Positions 1 to 7,912 of a stretch of DNA of 10,620 nucleotides are shown here, piece by piece. The DNA comes from Bacteroidota bacterium (GTDB lineage: Bacteria; Bacteroidota; Bacteroidia; Bacteroidales; VadinHA17): NCBI GenBank assembly GCA_012838685.1, contig DUOU01000162.1:1-10620 (forward strand). Direction: 5' to 3'. A program made the translations under genes and the position numbers. Numbering within the stretch: position 1 is the stretch's first letter; each line of letters opens with the position of its first letter. Under the pieces are notes generated by a model. The model worked only from the letters and a program-made list of their open reading frames with translations. It was not told where the DNA came from and did no database searches.

Positions 1-733
1 CGAAAATTGGCAACGGAACACTTGATGGAATCTCCCCTATAGTAAGTCTTGACGGATAATCGACAAATAGCGCCACAATTGTCATCGTTAGGAGAGCCAC
101 CAGCGAGGACGGGACTTTTTTTGTCACCTTTGGGAAGAGGTAAACAATGGCTATTGTACAGAGTCCCAACGTCAGCGCTTTTATGTCGGCATCCCCTATT
201 TTGGAGGGAAATTGGGCAATCATATCGATAACCAGTACAGGCGACTTCATCCCGATAAGCGGGAAAAGCTGCTGTAAGATGATTATAACGCCCACTCCGC
301 TCATAAAACCCGATAATACGGGATAGGGAATGTATCTGACATACTTGCCTATTTTTATCAAGCCAAAAATTATCTGGAAAATCCCACATAAAAATCCCGC
401 CATGGCTATGCTGACCATTACGGTGCCAATGCTGTGCGGTTCGGCGGTTGCCCATACCATGGATATAAAGGTGGCGGCGATAACGGTCATCGGCCCGGTT
501 GGTCCGCTAATCTGCGAATGGGTGCCACCAAACAATGAGGCCATAAATCCCAGGATCATGGCTCCGGTGATTCCCGCCAGAGCGCTCAAAGCCCCAATAT
601 TGGGGACATCCTCCACACTAATTACACCAAATGCCTGTATGCCAAAGGCTAACGATAACGGTAAGGCTACGATCCCGGCGGTAAGACCGCCCATAATATC
701 CCCTTTAAGGGACGATTTATCAAAAACTTTCAT
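1..733 (-). CDS. SulP family inorganic anion transporter, N-terminal part (runs off the left edge)
   Basis: Reading the minus strand from an ATG at 731-733 gives 244 codons without a stop to the window edge, so the 3' end is missing. The protein is strongly hydrophobic. It has a short cytoplasmic start (MKVFDKSSLKGDI), then the SulP-type first membrane segment (GGLTAGIVALPLSLAFGI, about residues 15-32), the ISGPTGPMTVIAA segment (about 75-87) and the hallmark IPYPVLSGFMSGVGVIIIL (about 135-153). The SulP (SLC26-like) family moves sulfate, bicarbonate or other anions across the inner membrane, often with sodium or protons; the substrate cannot be told here. Whether a C-terminal STAS domain exists is unknown because that part lies outside. 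The gene follows the AGCS symporter on the same strand after a 148-nt gap. I see no good Bacteroidota -7 box in the gap, so co-transcription is possible. Family assignment is confident; substrate is not. Confidence 0.9.
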   Translation of the reverse strand, partial: MKVFDKSSLKGDIMGGLTAGIVALPLSLAFGIQAFGVISVEDVPNIGALSALAGITGAMILGFMASLFGGTHSQISGPTGPMTVIAATFISMVWATAEPHSIGTVMVSIAMAGFLCGIFQIIFGLIKIGKYVRYIPYPVLSGFMSGVGVIIILQQLFPLIGMKSPVLVIDMIAQFPSKIGDADIKALTLGLCTIAIVYLFPKVTKKVPSSLVALLTMTIVALFVDYPSRLTIGEIPSSVPLPIF

Positions 734-881
734 TTCAATTTATTAAGGTTACTATACAATATCATATAATGGTTACTGCTCCTTTCCTTCTCGGGTGGAA
801 TGGATCTTTTCTGTTAATAAATGGTCTGTTTTTTTCTTATGGCTTACCCGTAGTGTCCCCAATAAACCCCGTTACGATAAA

Positions 882-2618
882 TTAAAGTCGACCCTTTTTT
901 AAGTACTTTTTCGCCATCCTGTCATCGGGATGTTTTGCCGAGAATTCCGGCCAGTAATCGGCTATAGTCTGTTTTATATCCTTGCGCATAAACCATAAAC
1001 CCACAAGGTTGGGAATAGACATAAATCCTATTGTGATGTAAGAAACCGACCAAATTATGGTAGTGTCCGTGAATGAGGCAAAAAAGAAAGCTATCACAAA
1101 GACGATCCTGAACCATATCACATACTTTTCCCCAAAGAGGAAGGTAATCGCCCTGTCGCCGTAATAGGACCACGCCAGTGCCGTGGTGAAGGCAAAAAGC
1201 AGCAGACCTATCGCCACGATATACTTCCCCCAACTGCCTATCACGCTCCTCGTGAAAGCCTCCGTTGTAAGGGGCGCACTGTGTATCAACGATTTTCCGG
1301 AAACCATAAGAGAAGATGTGTTGGGCTGCCACTTTCCGTTTATAACCTCTACAGTTCCGGTGAAAGGTTCCCCTTCATTACTGAAAACTATATCTTCAGC
1401 AACCGACCTGGACGCTATGAGTGTTATAGGATTCAGCATACTGCCATTTTCCACATCAAGAACTCCATTGTAGAGAGGTAGATGAGCCTCTCCGGCCATA
1501 AAGTCGTATAAAAGTTTTTTATCCGTACTCTCCTCCTCATCATAAACCCTGTCCATAAAAATCATGTCAGCGCTTTGGAAGTCGTTCTGGATCTTTTCGG
1601 TCCAAACACCCGATGAGAGGATGATCAATCCGGTGAGCATACAGATAATAACGGTGTCGATGAATGGTTCAAGTATGGCCACCATACCCTCCGAAACAGG
1701 CTCGGGCGCCCTTGCCGAAGCGTGCGCTATTGGCGCTGAACCCTGTCCCGCCTCATTACTGAAGAGACCCCTGTTCACTCCCCTGTTCACGGCAAAGGCA
1801 AAAGATGCGCCCAGAAAACCACCAACAGCGGCCGTGCCGGTAAAAGCCGACGAAAATATCGAAACAAAGGAAGGAATAATATTCTCATAATTTGTGAAAA
1901 TTACCAGAAGTCCCGCTACCATATAAAAAAATGCCATAAACGGAACAATATTGGATGCCACCTTGGCAATCCTCTTTATGCCGCCGATAATTATCAGCCC
2001 CAATATGAAAGCGAGAACCGCGCCGGTAACGATATGTTTGATGCCAAAAGTGGCATAAATAGAATTTGAGATGCTGTTTATCTGTGGCATGCTGCCGGTT
2101 CCAAAAGAGGAAAGCAATGTGCCAACAGCGAACAGAACACCCAGCGCTGTCCCTATTTTTATTGTTTTCCCGCTTTTGGTGGTTATGTTGAGCCTCTTTT
2201 TCATGTAATACATTGGCCCGCCCGACACTGTGCCGTTAGGCAGTATATCCCTGTATTTATGCGATATAAGCACCTCAACAAATTTGGTGCACATACCTAT
2301 GAGCGCCGTCATCAGCATCCAGAAGAGAGCGGCGGGACCCCCAAGATGGATCGCCAGGGCAACACCGGCAATGTTTCCCGTGCCCACGGTACTCGAAAGA
2401 GCTGTTGAAAGTGCCTGAAAATGCGATGTATCGCCCACATCAAGATGATGATCATATTTACCTCTCAGTACATTAATGGCGTGCCCAAAATATCGGAACT
2501 GCGGAAACCTAAGGTAAAAAGTGAAAAATATTCCGGTGCCAAGAAGAAATATTATGAACCACGGATGCCCGCAGAGATACCCGTCGAGCATCACCAGAAA
2601 ATCATTTACCTTGTCCAT
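882..2618 (-). CDS. AGCS family sodium:alanine/glycine symporter
   Basis: A 578-aa inner-membrane protein. Family hallmarks are visible: TALSSTVGTGNIAGVALAI (72-90) followed by HLGGPAALFWM (91-101), then SGGPMYYM (132-139), and NRGVNRGLFSNEAGQGSAPIAHA (278-300), the classic AGCS signature around the substrate and sodium site. AGCS proteins import alanine or glycine with sodium. Members are usually around 450-500 aa. The extra length here is one hydrophilic block at about residues 341-452 (starting EKIQNDFQSADMIF), inserted between membrane segments, with no motif I recognise. Membrane segments resume at about 456 and end near 543, followed by a basic tail (KKYLKKGRL). The start at ATG 2616-2618 gives the normal N-terminus MDKVNDFLVMLDGYLCGHPWF. 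The gene is divergent from the GH3 gene and upstream of the SulP gene. A CAAAATTA on the plus strand at 2750-2757 (TAATTTTG on the coding strand) fits a -7 box, but no clear -33 partner is seen. Confidence 0.95.
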   Translation of the reverse strand: MDKVNDFLVMLDGYLCGHPWFIIFLLGTGIFFTFYLRFPQFRYFGHAINVLRGKYDHHLDVGDTSHFQALSTALSSTVGTGNIAGVALAIHLGGPAALFWMLMTALIGMCTKFVEVLISHKYRDILPNGTVSGGPMYYMKKRLNITTKSGKTIKIGTALGVLFAVGTLLSSFGTGSMPQINSISNSIYATFGIKHIVTGAVLAFILGLIIIGGIKRIAKVASNIVPFMAFFYMVAGLLVIFTNYENIIPSFVSIFSSAFTGTAAVGGFLGASFAFAVNRGVNRGLFSNEAGQGSAPIAHASARAPEPVSEGMVAILEPFIDTVIICMLTGLIILSSGVWTEKIQNDFQSADMIFMDRVYDEEESTDKKLLYDFMAGEAHLPLYNGVLDVENGSMLNPITLIASRSVAEDIVFSNEGEPFTGTVEVINGKWQPNTSSLMVSGKSLIHSAPLTTEAFTRSVIGSWGKYIVAIGLLLFAFTTALAWSYYGDRAITFLFGEKYVIWFRIVFVIAFFFASFTDTTIIWSVSYITIGFMSIPNLVGLWFMRKDIKQTIADYWPEFSAKHPDDRMAKKYLKKGRL

Positions 2619-2869
2619 TAAAAATTTAAAGTATAAACGTAATACCCAAGCAGCATTGACAGCTATCGATCAACTTACGAACAAAGCCATGCTACTTTTG
2701 GAAAACGCCGCGAATATAAGATATTTAGCGTCATTTTCTAAAAATAAGACAAAATTACCTGTCCGTCCCGCGGAAGAAGGATTTGACCGCTTCAATGAAA
2801 AAGGCGTAACTATCCGCGATGGGGAATTTTTGCCGTCCGCCTGTAAACAGACTCCTTAACCGGTTCGCT

Positions 2870-3125
2870 AAAAAGGAACCTAACCGGCCCGGCCCACAAA
2901 AAACTACTTCACCTGTTTACAAAAAAGGAACCTAACCGGCCCGACCCACGAAAAACTACTTCACCTGTTTACAAAAAAGGAACCCAACCGGCCCGGCCCA
3001 CGAAAAACTACTTCACCTGTTTACAAAAAAGAACCCAACCGGCTCTATACATAAAAAGTTACCTAATTGGTTCACAAAAATGGTTCCAATCGGCCACACA
3101 AAAAAGTCACCGTACCTGTATCGCG
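2870..3125. repeat. Degenerate 52-bp tandem repeat with A-tracts about every 26 bp
   Basis: Three near-identical 52-bp units begin at the A-tracts at 2870, 2922 and 2974. Each reads A5-6, GGAACCTAACCGGCCCG, GCCCAC, a second A5-6, then CTACTTCACCTGTTTAC. Two decayed units follow (from about 3025 and 3076), the first shortened by one base. The A-tracts start at 2870, 2898, 2921, 2951, 2973, 3003, 3025, 3053, 3076, 3100 and 3126, so each unit is itself two half-units (alternating about 28-30 and 22-24 bp), and the half-units resemble each other in the decayed part (AAAAAGTTACCTAATTGG). The 52-bp period is not a multiple of three and frames are interrupted, so this is not coding. The repeat lies directly upstream of the putative GH3 promoter. 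Its function is unknown: protein-binding sites, intrinsic curvature or simple slippage expansion are all possible. Confidence 0.9.
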
Positions 3126-3134
3126 AAAAAAGAT

Positions 3135-3142
3135 TATTTTTG
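3135..3142 (+). promoter_or_regulatory. Candidate Bacteroidota -7 box for the GH3/beta-lactamase-like gene
   Basis: TATTTTTG matches the Bacteroidota -7 consensus TAnnTTTG. Transcription would start near 3149, leaving a leader of about 40 nt that contains the small hairpin at 3153-3167. A clear TTTG -33 element about 19 bp upstream is not seen, so the call rests on one box and its position just after the tandem repeat. Confidence 0.35.
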
Positions 3143-3188
3143 GCGGTTGTTGGCCGCTTTGAGCGGCTTTACCGAAAACCCTTTAGGT

Positions 3189-6137
3189 ATGTTGTCAATA
3201 AAAAAACAATTTTCTATGGCGATATTTTTGTCGCTCCTGATTTCCAGCCAATTAATATCGCAACCCACTGTTCCCTCCTTTCTTTCGTTCGAGCAATCGC
3301 CATGGGTAGATTCACTTATGGCCTCAATGACCATTGAGGAGAAGATCGCTCAATCAATTTGGGTGGCCGCCTACTCCAACAGGGGTGTGAGCCATGAGGT
3401 GGAGATGGCCGATCTTATAAGAAAATATGGCATAGGAGGAATGGTTTTTTTCCAGGGAACGGCCGAGAAACAGGTTGAGCTGATCAATTACTACCAGTCC
3501 ATTTCCAAAGTTCCAATGATATTTTCCATGGACGCTGAATGGGGCATAGGAATGCGCCTCACCGGCATTGACCCCTTTCCGTACCAAATGACACTGGGGG
3601 CTATCAGCAACGACTCGTTGATATACCGCATGGGAGGTATAGTGGCGGAGCAGTGTGCCGCTACGGGCATCCAGATAAACTTCGCTCCTGTGGCCGATAT
3701 CAACAACAACCAACAAAACCCGGTCATCAACTACCGCTCTTTCGGGGAGAACAGGGAAAACACCGCCATCAAGGCGATGGTTTACGCTAAGGGGATGCAG
3801 GATAACGGAGTGCTGGCCACAGCCAAACATTTTCCGGGACACGGCGACACCGACGTGGACTCGCATGCCGACCTGCCGGTGATCCGCCACGGTCGTGCCC
3901 GTCTCGACTCCATCGAACTATACCCTTTCCGCCGTATGATAAACGAAGGCATAGGAGCCGTGATGACGGCCCATCTCAACCTCCCTTCACTCGACTCCAC
4001 GAGCGGCAGACCATCGACCCTGTCCAAAGAGATAATTACAGGCCTTCTCATGGGAGAGCTGGGTTTCAAGGGGCTGGTGGTATCCGATGCCATGAACATG
4101 CAGGGGGTTACCAAATACTTCAACAGCGGCGAAGCCGAAGCGCTGGCCCTCCTCGCGGGCAACGACGTGGTTGAATTCGCCACCAACGTGGAGGCGACAA
4201 TCACGGAGACCAAAAAGTTGATGGACGAAGGGTTGATGACTGTTGAGGATATAGACAAAAAATGTCGGAAAATACTGGCCCTGAAATATTGGGCGGGGCT
4301 CTCCGGGTTTACGCCGCTGAATGGAACGGGAATCACGGCCCGGCTCAACAACAACAGCACCAAAGCCCTGATAAGCGAACTATATGCCAACGCCCTCACG
4401 GTACTCAACAACGAGAGAAACATTGTCCCGATAAGGAACAACAGCAAGGTGGCCGTAGTTTTGCTAAATTCCCGGGGGGCCAGCACCTTGGCGGAGAGGA
4501 TGGCCGATTACCAGGCTGTTGATGTTTTCAATATCAATACCGATGATGCGGCGGCCGTTGAACAATTGATACCCAAACTGTTGGACTATGATGCGGTGGT
4601 CACCGGAATATATGGCCTAAGCCAACAGCCCAACAGAAACTTCAACATAACCGACAATCTTACCGGTTTCTTGAAAAAGCTGGTTCCCGCCGTGAACGCC
4701 GTGGTTGTCTGGTTTGGAAACCCCTATGGTATAGGTAAGATTGATGTATTGACCGATGCTGACGGCCTTATCCTGGCATACCAGGACAATCCCTATGTTG
4801 AGGACGCCGCGGCACAGCTTATTTTCGGCGCTATCGGAGCCAAAGGTTCGCTGCCGGTGACCATAAACGAGAGATATCCCCGCGGCCACGGCCTGATAAC
4901 ACCGGGCAACCTGCGCATGGGTTACGGCCTGCCCGAGAGTGTCGGAATATCTTCACCGCTACTCAACCATAAAATAGATTCCCTTGCCTATCTGGGTCTT
5001 GACAATTCAGCGTATCCGGGTTGCGAGGTGATGATAGCCAAGGATGGAAGAGTTATCTTCCACGAGACCTATGGTTACCACGAATATGATAAAAGAGTCG
5101 ATGTAAAGGCCGGTGACCTCTACGACCTGGCATCGGTAACCAAGATTACCGCCACATTGCCGGCATTGATGATACTCGACTCGCGCGACAAATTCTCGAC
5201 CAACGAGAGACTGGAGACATATATACCATATTTCAAATGGTCCGACAAAGGGGGTCTTATGATGAAAGATATATTGACCCACCAGGCGGGACTCACCCCT
5301 TCAATAGCCTTTTGGCGGGAGGCCCTAAAAAAAAACGGTAAGCTGAAATCTTCTGTTTTTAGTCGTAATGCCGGCGATCGGTTCAGCGTTGAAGTGGCCA
5401 ACGGCTTGTATATGAAAGAAAAACACCAGAAAAAGATCTTGTCGACAATCAAAAAATCGTCTCTTACCGAACCCGGAAAATATGTTTACTCCGATTTAGG
5501 TTTTATCCTGGCCCCAATAGCCATCAAAAACATCACCGGAGAGGATCTGGATCTTTTCGTCGCCGAAAACATATACAACAAGATAGGAGCCTCCGGGTTG
5601 ATGTTCAATCCCAAAAGCAAGGTGTCGCTAAACTCTATCGTACCTACCGAACTGGACAACAGTTTCAGGGGCCAGCTACTGCGCGGAACGGTACATGATG
5701 AAAGTGCCGCCATGTTTGGAGGAGTATCCGGACATGCCGGACTTTTCGCCACAGGCAACGATCTGATGAAAGTTCTCGAACTTTATCGCAGGATGGGTAG
5801 TTACGGAGGAGAGGAGATCATCGATTCCGCCGTTATCAGTGAATACAGCAAGGTTCAGTTCCCGGAAAACGGCAACAGACGCGGATTGGGGTTTGACAAG
5901 CCGCTGCTTGACAACAAAAACCTTCCGCGCTCCGAAGCCTACCCCTGCCCCGCCGTCAGCCCCGAAAGCTACGGCCATTCGGGATTTACGGGTACCTTCG
6001 TCTGGGTAGATCCCACTTACGGCATCAGCTTCCTCTTTCTCTCCAACAGGGTAAACCCCACCCGCGACAACAATATGCTCTCGCGCCTGAATATCCGAAC
6101 GGAAATGTTGCAAGCCGTTTACGATTCGGAGTTGTGA
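3189..6137 (+). CDS. Exported GH3 (NagZ-like) glycosidase fused to a C-terminal serine beta-lactamase-like domain
   Basis: I start this 982-aa protein at ATG 3189. An in-frame TTG at 3147 is possible but would place 14 residues ahead of the signal peptide MLSIKKQFSMAIFLSLLISSQLISQ. The N-terminal half is a GH3 barrel of the beta-N-acetylglucosaminidase type. It has DAEWGIGMRL (115-124), NFAPVADIN (164-172), NYRSFGENRE (181-190), KHFPGHGDTDVDSH (213-226) with the Asp224/His226 acid-base dyad typical of NagZ, and VVSDAMNM (297-304) with Asp300 as the expected nucleophile. A second GH3-like segment follows at about 400-590. The C-terminal part (about 595-982) is a beta-lactamase/DD-peptidase/esterase fold: SVTK (Ser649, Lys652), YSD (Tyr767) and HSG (930-932, in place of KTG). 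This fusion is known in Bacteroidota. A role in peptidoglycan turnover in the periplasm is likely; the substrate of the serine domain is inferred only. All key residues appear present. It may be co-transcribed with the GDPD gene 90 nt downstream. Confidence 0.95.
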   Translation: MLSIKKQFSMAIFLSLLISSQLISQPTVPSFLSFEQSPWVDSLMASMTIEEKIAQSIWVAAYSNRGVSHEVEMADLIRKYGIGGMVFFQGTAEKQVELINYYQSISKVPMIFSMDAEWGIGMRLTGIDPFPYQMTLGAISNDSLIYRMGGIVAEQCAATGIQINFAPVADINNNQQNPVINYRSFGENRENTAIKAMVYAKGMQDNGVLATAKHFPGHGDTDVDSHADLPVIRHGRARLDSIELYPFRRMINEGIGAVMTAHLNLPSLDSTSGRPSTLSKEIITGLLMGELGFKGLVVSDAMNMQGVTKYFNSGEAEALALLAGNDVVEFATNVEATITETKKLMDEGLMTVEDIDKKCRKILALKYWAGLSGFTPLNGTGITARLNNNSTKALISELYANALTVLNNERNIVPIRNNSKVAVVLLNSRGASTLAERMADYQAVDVFNINTDDAAAVEQLIPKLLDYDAVVTGIYGLSQQPNRNFNITDNLTGFLKKLVPAVNAVVVWFGNPYGIGKIDVLTDADGLILAYQDNPYVEDAAAQLIFGAIGAKGSLPVTINERYPRGHGLITPGNLRMGYGLPESVGISSPLLNHKIDSLAYLGLDNSAYPGCEVMIAKDGRVIFHETYGYHEYDKRVDVKAGDLYDLASVTKITATLPALMILDSRDKFSTNERLETYIPYFKWSDKGGLMMKDILTHQAGLTPSIAFWREALKKNGKLKSSVFSRNAGDRFSVEVANGLYMKEKHQKKILSTIKKSSLTEPGKYVYSDLGFILAPIAIKNITGEDLDLFVAENIYNKIGASGLMFNPKSKVSLNSIVPTELDNSFRGQLLRGTVHDESAAMFGGVSGHAGLFATGNDLMKVLELYRRMGSYGGEEIIDSAVISEYSKVQFPENGNRRGLGFDKPLLDNKNLPRSEAYPCPAVSPESYGHSGFTGTFVWVDPTYGISFLFLSNRVNPTRDNNMLSRLNIRTEMLQAVYDSEL

Positions 6138-6227
6138 TCACCAAGTTTGTTAAAAAAATGTTTAGATCGCCACTCTCCCGGGGATAGGTTGTTTCTTATC
6201 ATTATATTGCGGGAAATTAAAAACAAT

Positions 6228-7103
6228 ATGAAGAAGATATCATTTTCCCTGGCACTTATGACAGTAGCATTGATAATACCGGTATTTATGGGGTGCGGAT
6301 CGGAGCAGCCGGAAGCGAAGCCCGCCGTGATAGCGCACAGAGGTTACTGGAAAACCGACCAGTCGGCCCAAAACTCCATCGCCTCCTTCCAAAAGGCAAT
6401 AGAGCTCGGTTGTTACGGTTCGGAGATGGATCTCTACCTGACAAGCGACAACCGGGTTGTCCTTTTTCACGATAACCGCATAAAATTTGTCAAGAACGGT
6501 AGCGAGGTCTCCAAAAGAATAGACTCCTGCTCATACGAAGAGTTGGCAGGTTATACCCTCTCCAACGGAGAGAGTCTCCCGCTTCTTGAAGATATACTTG
6601 AAATAGCCAAAGCAGAATACGATAAGAACGTTGCCGGATCGAAGCGCAAAAAAGAATATGTTTACACGAAACCGATACTTGAAATAAAGACCCATAGCAC
6701 GGTTAGCAGGGATATAGAAGCCGCGAAGGCAATCCACAAGATGGTAACCGAATACGGACTCGAAGATAATGTTGAATATATAGCCTTTAGCCGGAATATT
6801 TGCAATGAACTGATAGCCATTGCCCCCACAACTCCCGTTCACTACCTGGGCGGCGACCTTACACCCGCGGAACTCAAGGAGAAAGGGTTCAGCGGACTCG
6901 ACTACAACATAAGCGTCATGAAGACGCACAACGCATGGTTCAAAGAGGCGAGGGAACTGGAACTAAAGGTCAACGTCTGGACGGTAAACAGCGAGGAAGA
7001 TATGGTTTATCTCCTGGAGCAAGGGATCGACTTTGTAACCACCGATGAGCCGGTTATGATGAGGTCGATAATTTCGGACAGATACAATCAACAATCTAAA
7101 TAG
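6228..7103 (+). CDS. GDPD-family glycerophosphodiester phosphodiesterase, lipoprotein
   Basis: The ATG at 6228 gives a 291-aa protein with the lipoprotein signal MKKISFSLALMTVALIIPVFMGC. The lipidated Cys would be residue 23; Phe at -3 is slightly unusual. The residues after it (GSEQPE) are acidic, as in Bacteroidota surface or outer-membrane lipoproteins. The in-frame ORF extends back to 6147, but those 27 residues would precede a clear signal peptide, so I reject that start. GDPD hallmarks are AHRGYW (His37-Arg38-Gly39), SEMDLY (Glu66, Asp68), LFHDN (His81-Asp82), a LEIK segment (151-154), and near the end VNVWTVN (248-254) and TTDEP (271-275). The family hydrolyses glycerophosphodiesters, with metal help, to glycerol 3-phosphate and an alcohol. 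The gene lies 90 nt after the GH3 gene on the same strand, without an obvious terminator between them. Its last 8 bases overlap the end of the convergent flavodoxin-like gene. Confidence 0.93.
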   Translation: MKKISFSLALMTVALIIPVFMGCGSEQPEAKPAVIAHRGYWKTDQSAQNSIASFQKAIELGCYGSEMDLYLTSDNRVVLFHDNRIKFVKNGSEVSKRIDSCSYEELAGYTLSNGESLPLLEDILEIAKAEYDKNVAGSKRKKEYVYTKPILEIKTHSTVSRDIEAAKAIHKMVTEYGLEDNVEYIAFSRNICNELIAIAPTTPVHYLGGDLTPAELKEKGFSGLDYNISVMKTHNAWFKEARELELKVNVWTVNSEEDMVYLLEQGIDFVTTDEPVMMRSIISDRYNQQSK

Positions 7104-7683
7104 ATTCAAGTACCTCCCTGCCAAAGGCCATACATTCCGCTCTTTTAAGGTTGTCGTATTCCGGCATATTCATCCTGGTCATCATCTCTCTGGCCTGTGC
7201 GTCCATCAAACCTAAGGTCACCCTCCCAAGAAAAACCTTTGATGGAACCGAAGAGACCCCACAAAGCTTGGCGAGATGATCGTCGATAAGTAACTTTGTC
7301 TGTTCAGGGCCGGGAGCCTCCATCCTGTTTCCGCACACAACAAAGAGACCCCTTATCTTCGACTTCAACAGGCCGGCATTACGTTTAAGATACTCCTGCA
7401 TAACATCGGAAGTTACCCCCGAACGGATTGATCCGCCCACAACAATATTCTCATAATCTGAAAGGTCGGGATTCTCCCGCACATCAAAGACGTTGGCTAT
7501 TCCGTCCATCCCCTCGGAGATCCACACCCCGGCATCGCGCGACGAACCGCACCATGTGCTGTACAATACAGCCCATTTCTTGTCAGGTCCGTTCGGATAA
7601 TATTCCAGTGCGGAAACCTTTTTAGGAAGGGCAAAAGCCGCCAAACCGAGCAATGTTGTTTTGATAAAAGTTCTTTTCTTCAT
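7096..7683 (-). CDS. Exported flavodoxin-like protein with a Tat-like signal
   Basis: A 195-aa protein beginning MKKRTFIKTTLLGLAAFALP. This looks like a twin-arginine signal in which the first arginine is lysine (K-R-T-F-I-K, then a hydrophobic stretch and an AxA-like end near VSA, residues 23-25). The mature part resembles the short flavodoxins of the HemG/flavodoxin_5 group. WAVLYSTWCGSSRDAG (37-52) is at the place of the FMN-phosphate loop, and YENIVVGGSIRSG (77-89) is the next beta strand and loop. GLFVVCGNR (112-120) is a further core strand. The role is probably FMN-dependent electron transfer outside the cytoplasm, since Tat carries folded cofactor proteins, but the partner is unknown. 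A menaquinone-linked HemG role is only one possibility and not supported by neighbours. The gene converges on the GDPD gene. The start ATG (7681-7683) is the only one that gives a full signal. Confidence 0.8.
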   Translation of the reverse strand: MKKRTFIKTTLLGLAAFALPKKVSALEYYPNGPDKKWAVLYSTWCGSSRDAGVWISEGMDGIANVFDVRENPDLSDYENIVVGGSIRSGVTSDVMQEYLKRNAGLLKSKIRGLFVVCGNRMEAPGPEQTKLLIDDHLAKLCGVSSVPSKVFLGRVTLGLMDAQAREMMTRMNMPEYDNLKRAECMAFGREVLESI

Positions 7684-7849
7684 AGTGCTATTTTTTTTAC
7701 TTGATATTCATTTTTCAATAAACCTGGAGTCCGTTTGTGCCTCCCCGCCTCTCCCGCGAAATTACATATCCACCGCGATCCGCGAAATATTCGCTAAAAA
7801 TATGTTTTTAAATTGAATAATAAATATCTCATCTAATTGTAATTGTTTG

Positions 7850-7857
7850 TATATTTG
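7850..7857 (+). promoter_or_regulatory. Candidate Bacteroidota -7 box upstream of the recombinase
   Basis: TATATTTG fits the TAnnTTTG consensus exactly. Transcription from here would give a long leader (about 175 nt) carrying the hairpin at 7913-7946 before the GTG start at 8039. No convincing -33 TTTG element is seen at the usual spacing, so confidence is low. Confidence 0.25.
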
Positions 7858-7912
7858 ATAGTCTCTTAAAAAATACGATGAAACAGGCATAAGCGAAACA
7901 ACTATCTGTGTA

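Larger units (their letters stand above)
2619..3188. other. Divergent intergenic region between the AGCS and GH3 genes
   Basis: This 570-nt stretch has no convincing gene; the open frames crossing it are unsupported. The left part (2619-2865) is mixed sequence with one short perfect inverted repeat, AATAT at 2713-2717 and ATATT at 2721-2725 around AAG. It also has CTGTAAACAG at 2841-2850, which contains the inverse complement of the CTGTTTAC found in the repeats to its right. The middle (2870-3125) is the 52-bp tandem repeat annotated separately. The right part (3126-3188) is the likely promoter and leader of the GH3 gene, including a small hairpin GCCGC-TTTGA-GCGGC at 3153-3167. Promoters for both flanking genes must lie in this region. 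Confidence 0.7.

Noticed and set aside
330..746. 138-codon plus-strand open frame rich in Pro, Ile and Ala
   Set aside because: It is the antisense shadow of the SulP gene, whose minus-strand reading shows clear family motifs.
2521..2859. 112-codon plus-strand frame running from the AGCS gene into the intergenic region
   Set aside because: It starts inside the antisense of the symporter and shows no domain, signal or start-site support.
2870..3125. CRISPR array
   Set aside because: The 52-bp units are contiguous and the whole unit repeats; there are no unique spacers of constant length and no cas genes.
3782..4486. 234-codon minus-strand open frame inside the GH3 gene
   Set aside because: It lies opposite well-conserved GH3 motifs and has no recognisable features; long shadow frames are common in this base composition.
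7782..7809. Terminator from GCGAA-ATA-TTCGC followed by an A/T-rich tract
   Set aside because: Only a 5-bp stem with no clean T-run; no plus-strand gene ends just before it.
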